This document shows, piece after piece, positions 63,067 to 64,000 of a DNA stretch of 64,000 nt. The first letter of the stretch is position 1; each line of letters starts with the position of its first letter. The translations under genes and the position numbers were made by a program. This DNA comes from DASSSQ01 sp963839285 (GTDB lineage Bacteria; Actinomycetota; Thermoleophilia; Gaiellales; Gaiellaceae): the NCBI GenBank assembly GCA_963839285.1, contig CAWIUN010000010.1, positions 1-64,000 of the forward strand. Reading direction: 5' to 3'. The notes beneath the pieces were generated by a model. That model did not search any database and was not told the origin of the DNA. It worked only from the letters and a program-made list of their open reading frames with translations.

Positions 63067-64000
63067 TCAGGCGGCCTTGATCTCGTTCACGTGCGCGAGC
63101 CGGTAGCCGCCGCCGAGCTTCGTGATCCAGACGACGAAGTAGCGCGCCGTCGCGTCGTGGAGGTCGAACACCGTCTGCCCGTCGACCTGCTTCGACGCGG
63201 AGACGGCGTGGAAGGGGCCGTCGCGGGCCTCGCCCGCCTCGATCTCGGCGGTGAAGCCGGGCGTGTCGGTGACGACGCCGAGCGTCGAGGGGTCGACCTG
63301 CTTGCCGGCGTCGAGCAGCAGGCCGACCCCGGGCTTGCCGAGGCTCGGCGCGTCGAAGTAGGTCGAGGTCGTCCAGTAGGTGGAGGCGTCGCCGTCGACG
63401 GCCCGCGGCGCCTCGGCGTCGTGCTCGCTCCCGTCGCCCGGCGGCGGGTCCCAGGCGCCGAGCGCCTGTAGCTCGATGCTCGCGGAGGTGGAGGTCGCGG
63501 TGGCGCCGCCGGCAGCGCCGCCGCCCCCGCGGGCGTGCTGCCAGGCCACGACCGCCGCGGCGATCGCCGCCGCGGCGAGCACGGCCGCGAGCGTCAGCGG
63601 CAGCCAGGGGACACGGCCGCGGGCGCGGGCCGGGCCCTGCGGCCGCACGGCCCTGCCGGGCCCGGGCCGGGGTTGCACGGGCACGACCATCGTCGCACCG
63701 GTGTCCGTCTCGGCGGGGTGGCGGTCGAGCTCGCCGAGGCAGTCCTCCAGCTCCGCGCAGAACGCGTCCATCGAGGGGAACCGGTCCGCCGGGTCCTTCG
63801 CCATCGCGCGCCGCAGCGCCGCCTCGAGCCGCGGCGATGCGTCCGGCCGGCGCTCGCGCACGCCCGGCGGCTCCTCGTTGATGTGGCGCATCGCCACCGC
63901 GACGAAGTTCTCGCCGGGGAACGGCACCTCGCCGGTGAGCAGCTCCCAGAGGACGACCCCGAGCGAGTAGACGTCCGTCTGCACCGAGACGCGCTGCCCC
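63067..64000 (-). CDS. Ser/Thr protein kinase with F5/8-type C-terminal domain, 5' part missing
   Basis: The start lies beyond the window; about 311 residues remain. Kinase C-lobe: QTDVYSLGVVLWELLTGEVP, MRHINEEPPGVRERRPDASP, RRAMAKDPADRFPSMDAF. A linker, one helix (LPLTLAAVLAAAAIAAAVVAW), then an extracytoplasmic domain with AVDGDASTYWTTSTYFD and VGLLLDAGKQVDPSTLGVV, resembling discoidin-like carbohydrate-binding domains fused to actinobacterial kinases. It converges on ddl. Confidence 0.88.
   Translation of the reverse strand, partial: GQRVSVQTDVYSLGVVLWELLTGEVPFPGENFVAVAMRHINEEPPGVRERRPDASPRLEAALRRAMAKDPADRFPSMDAFCAELEDCLGELDRHPAETDTGATMVVPVQPRPGPGRAVRPQGPARARGRVPWLPLTLAAVLAAAAIAAAVVAWQHARGGGGAAGGATATSTSASIELQALGAWDPPPGDGSEHDAEAPRAVDGDASTYWTTSTYFDAPSLGKPGVGLLLDAGKQVDPSTLGVVTDTPGFTAEIEAGEARDGPFHAVSASKQVDGQTVFDLHDATARYFVVWITKLGGGYRLAHVNEIKAA

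Overview
The window is very G+C-rich bacterial chromosome from an actinobacterium, most probably class Thermoleophilia (Solirubrobacterales/Gaiellales-like). This placement is inferred from gene content: OpcA with Zwf, an FhaA/FhaB/PP2C/FtsW/PBP/PknB cell-wall cluster, a PdtaS/PdtaR pair, a heliorhodopsin, many GTG starts, GTGA/ATGA gene overlaps, and many starts only 6-9 nt downstream of a TAnnnT box (leaderless-type promoters). No tRNA, rRNA, CRISPR array, insertion sequence or prophage was seen. At least 27 apparent frameshifts fall inside otherwise conserved genes. They cluster (0-2, 6-19.3, 39-44 and 49.5-50 kb, isolated elsewhere) and are absent from 19.7-36.2 kb. I read them as mostly sequence or assembly indels and annotate such genes as single CDS with the breakpoints named.

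Layout: 0-3.4 kb, end of an MMPL transporter and a DUF2182/DUF1326 pair. 3.4-7.2 kb, divergent aceK and icd, then a heliorhodopsin. 7.3-12.2 kb, a secreted glycosidase-like protein and a GT2/flippase envelope group. 12.2-16.2 kb, cytochrome c oxidase coxB (with cytochrome c domain), coxA, ctaB and a small membrane protein. 16.2-19.7 kb, Nudix hydrolase, amidase, secreted Fn3-like protein. 19.7-29.4 kb, a nearly complete pentose-phosphate operon on the minus strand (FGGY kinase, tkt, rpiB, tal, pgi, gnd, zwf, opcA). 29.4-36.7 kb, ABC-F protein, ClpS, the ANTAR regulator PdtaR, an OmpR-type two-component pair and the HisKA_2 kinase PdtaS. 37.2-38.6 kb, glutamine synthetase GlnA1. 39.4-44.2 kb, an efflux/acetyltransferase operon behind a 14-codon leader peptide and attenuator. 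44.3-48.9 kb, a second MFS gene divergent from a glnA2-glnB-amt operon. 49-53 kb, small zinc-ribbon proteins, rhodanese, DedA, HNH nuclease. 53-64 kb, Ser/Thr kinases and the FhaA-FhaB-PP2C-FtsW/RodA-PBP-PknB-Ddl cell-wall cluster.

The most interesting theme is nitrogen control. Both glutamine synthetase genes have a leader in which a hexaloop hairpin of the form GAGGC-N6-GCCTC is mutually exclusive with an intrinsic terminator. The ANTAR antiterminator PdtaR and its kinase PdtaS are encoded nearby. The PII protein and the beta-type glutamine synthetase both carry phenylalanine where the classical uridylylation and adenylylation tyrosines would be. Together these suggest control by RNA attenuation rather than by covalent modification. 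Other notable items are a ribosome-attenuation leader ahead of a drug-efflux operon, paired GTGAC-N5-GTCAC palindromes (one pair translated inside ddl), and an AceK/Icd pair that keeps the target serine.
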